In this document: one piece after another, positions 61,365-64,000 of the stretch
How the letters are laid out: each line of letters opens with the position of its first letter
Position numbering within the stretch: the first letter of the stretch is position 1
From: Aulostomus chinensis
Lineage: Eukaryota; Chordata; Actinopteri; Syngnathiformes; Aulostomidae
Reading direction: 5' to 3'
Assembly: GCA_037954235.1 (NCBI GenBank)
Contig: JBBMOA010000007.1
Coordinates: forward strand, 19,804,457 to 19,868,456
Length of the DNA: 64,000 bases
Translations under genes and position numbers: made by a program
The notes under the pieces: model-generated
Databases searched by the model: none
Seen by the model: only the letters and a program-made list of their open reading frames with translations
Told to the model about the DNA's origin: nothing

Positions 61365-64000
61365 AGGGTGGGGAGGGAAAGTGAAGAGGGAGGCGGAGGG
61401 GGAGGGGTGTGTGTTATAAAACACTTCTTATGAGATCAAATTATTATTTTTTTTTTGTTGTTGTGCCAAAATTCCCTCTCGCGATAGAAGTTTTTCCTAA
61501 GTTTGTAGAAAGTCGAAAACAGCTAACTGTGAGTAAAACAGCAGGGATGAGTGACAAGAGGCAGACTAATGATAAGCTTTATAAGTTTTGATAGTTTTTA
61601 CGGCCTTCTCGTGGAGCTGACGCATCTCACTGAGATGTGCTCTTGAGCTGCAAAGAGAACAATGTGCCTTTGAGACACACTCGCTGCACTGAAGCTGCCT
61701 CGTCCTTCCGCCTCTTGCTGCACATGCTTTATAGCCGACAATAAACCATTTTAGTGCAAAATAAATTGGGATCGTATTGAAATGCTGGCGCTATATATGT
61801 CATCGAAGACATACAGTTATTTTTTAGCAAAGCTGGAGCATAGTTTATCATCATGTGAGTGCTGCGATGGGTCTGTTCCACATCATTGGCTTCTCTTGCT
61901 TAGTTAGATTGTGAAGGTCAGAGTTCTCAAGCCTTTTATGGCTGTTTAACTTTGGAGAATTATCACATGAGCAGCACTCGGCTGATATATGCATCTCAGT
62001 CTACCCACAGCATTCTATAATATTCTGCTTTTCCGTTAGAAATTCAAAATTCGGATCAGGTTTTTTTTGATAAATGTCTTTATTTCAAAATAAATGCAGT
62101 TTGTAAATAGCAGCTAATGACACACATCCTCTTTGTGATTGAAAATGTGTTTGTGACAATAGAAGATGACTCGTTAATTTTTCTGATTTAATTGCTCCCT
62201 TGCAGGCAATTAACTCGATTAATCATGGACAGACTAACTGTCCGTCTATTTCATCCTTTTTAATAACTTTGTAACACCAAAAAGAATATCTCTGTCAACA
62301 TTTCCTACAAAACTTAAATTAACAAGAGTTCTGGAAAAACATGTTTGAATTCACACAATTTCTGCAACAACTATTTGACTTTTAATTGCTTAACTGGGTT
62401 TTACAACTTTGCAAACATAATTAGCAGCAGCAGCAACAGTCATACCCCCCCCCCCCACATTAAAACGGTACTAGCACACAGTACAATCAGAAAATTACCA
62501 TAAGAAAGACCTGAAAACTTTTTCCAAATGAAACCTGGAGGGGAGAAGCCTTCTCCCTGAAAGATGACATTTTATTAACGGTTGGTTTTAATTGATGTTC
62601 TGCTGATTAAAGCATATTTCGCGTGGAGGACCAGGGGGGCTCTATTTCTGTAAGCTATCAGTTTGCAGGCATGATTGCAGCAGAGTTACAAGTCCGGGAT
62701 GAACATCATATCTTTTTCGTATTGCATCAGAGATCCAGTTTCTTCCGGGAAAGCTGCGGATAAAAACGGCAGAAACTTTGAAGCATAAATAGCTGAAATT
62801 ACAAAGTGTCTGCTTGAAAGTCAGATACTAATTTTACATAAGACTGTCAGATTTAAGACTAATATTTAAGATGTACTTCCCTATTGCACTCACTGGTATC
62901 ATAGTGCATTTGTGCATAATTACATAGCCTACATGTAAATATTGTGATATGAGTTGATTGTAAACAATCCATGTCTTAAATCACTACACAACATTTGTTG
63001 GAGCGAAGCAGTCTAACGATTCAAATGTGCTGCATGACTTATTTATGGAAGTGTACAGTTGATAAAATGCCAGGAAATGAGTAATCTTTTAAAGCACCTC
63101 TTGCAAAAACCTCTTTGTCAGAATAATCAACACAATCTGCATAATTTACATTACTTACTTAGATCCATGTGCAGCCCAGGCTTAAAGTAAAGAAGTTTGT
63201 TTTCTCATGTTTGTGCCTATTAGCCACAAATTAATTAATCTACCATCCAAAACCTAATTAAGCCACAAGCTATATTAATACATCGCCCATTTTCCAGAAT
63301 GCAGAGAGGAAGAAGCACGGAAGCGCTATTATTTTCACAAACATAATCACATTTTGTTGCAACAGTTGCACCCACGAAAAATGCCCGAGTTTATGTTATA
63401 ATGTATTCAGAAGCCATCTGAGCTTGTTTGGATTCCTCCTAAAGGAGCACTGAGAAGGGAGGATTTGAAGTTCATGCAGGGGAATTTATTTTCTGCCACT
63501 AGGGGGAGTGCTGCGCCTCGCAGGTCTCAACTATGGAGGGCGATAATATGCAGCTATAAAGTACTGATGAGGTGGCTCAGTGAATATTTATGAAGAGTCC
63601 TGCATTAGATTCACTCCCGCCAACCTTGGTCATCTTATTCAAAATGCTCTCACTCTGCTTTATAGCCCATGTATAACGACACATCCAAAGCACCAATCAT
63701 ATAATTACCAGCGTCTCCAACTCGAGTGTTCATTCAACTCCATTTCCTTCAGCCTTTCACATTCCTCTATCCATCAATGATGTGAAAAACTCCAGCTCCT
63801 CCATTTAATATTGTTTGTTTTGTTGTTTGTCAACACAACAGAAAGAGATGTGCTTTTCTAAAGCTCGGCGTTAAAGAGGCACCCCGAAGAAGAATACACA
63901 CAGTGTTGCCATGGAGCCAATTGATGTGCAAATGGTTTCATTTAAATATTTTTAAGAGGATCAGCTCAGATTACGCCAAAGTTTGACAGAGATAATTCGA

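Larger units (their letters stand above)
58001..64000. other. Gene-free region downstream of anxa2, part 4
   Basis: No gene seen. It contains pyrimidine-rich and CA/TG tracts (58029-58111, 58709-58748, 59818-59870, 61297-61362), a poly-C run at 62445-62457, and AT-rich patches with TAATTA words at 60780-60885, 62160-62260 and 63220-63290. The 130-codon frame at 59196 resembles no family I know. Confidence 0.55.

Overview
This window is vertebrate nuclear DNA, most probably from a ray-finned (teleost) fish. Its genes are split by GT-AG introns, it is full of long CA/TG microsatellites, it carries fragments of two fish-type LINE families, and the encoded proteins are close to but clearly diverged from the mammalian ones. 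I see no bacterial operon, CRISPR array, phage or viral gene.

Three protein-coding genes lie head to tail on the plus strand: the nuclear receptor rora (3' part only), then ice2 (formerly narg2, a subunit of the little elongation complex), then annexin A2 (anxa2). Human 15q22.2 has the same order and orientation (RORA, ICE2, ANXA2), so this is an old linkage block and each identification supports the others. For all three genes I could join exons into one continuous frame: nine rora exons giving 457 complete codons from the first zinc finger to the stop, fourteen ice2 exons giving 919 residues, and twelve anxa2 exons giving 337 residues.

Layout. 1-11688 is intron upstream of the first rora DNA-binding-domain exon; no isoform-specific 5' exon was found there. 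11689-20805 holds the rora zinc fingers, hinge and ligand-binding domain. 20806 to about 27140 is probably the long rora 3' UTR. 27141-28297 is intergenic DNA and the ice2 promoter region, with a short Rex3/RTE-like insertion flanked by a perfect 12-bp duplication. 28298-37427 is ice2, whose first intron carries a decayed L2-type LINE tail. 38532-42796 is anxa2. From about 42980 to 64000 I find no gene. In mammals the region beyond ANXA2 leads toward FOXB1 through gene-poor DNA, and several AT-rich, homeodomain-site-rich patches here look like candidate conserved regulatory elements.

The genes are not a pathway. RORalpha is a DNA-binding transcription factor (circadian, cerebellar and immune roles), ICE2 supports RNA polymerase II transcription of small nuclear RNA genes, and annexin A2 is a calcium-dependent membrane-binding protein. 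No undescribed system is evident. The points most worth a second look are a GC-AG intron in anxa2, apparent loss of the repeat-4 calcium site in annexin A2, long dinucleotide tracts beside several rora and ice2 splice sites, the promoter-proximal retroelement at ice2, and candidate enhancers.
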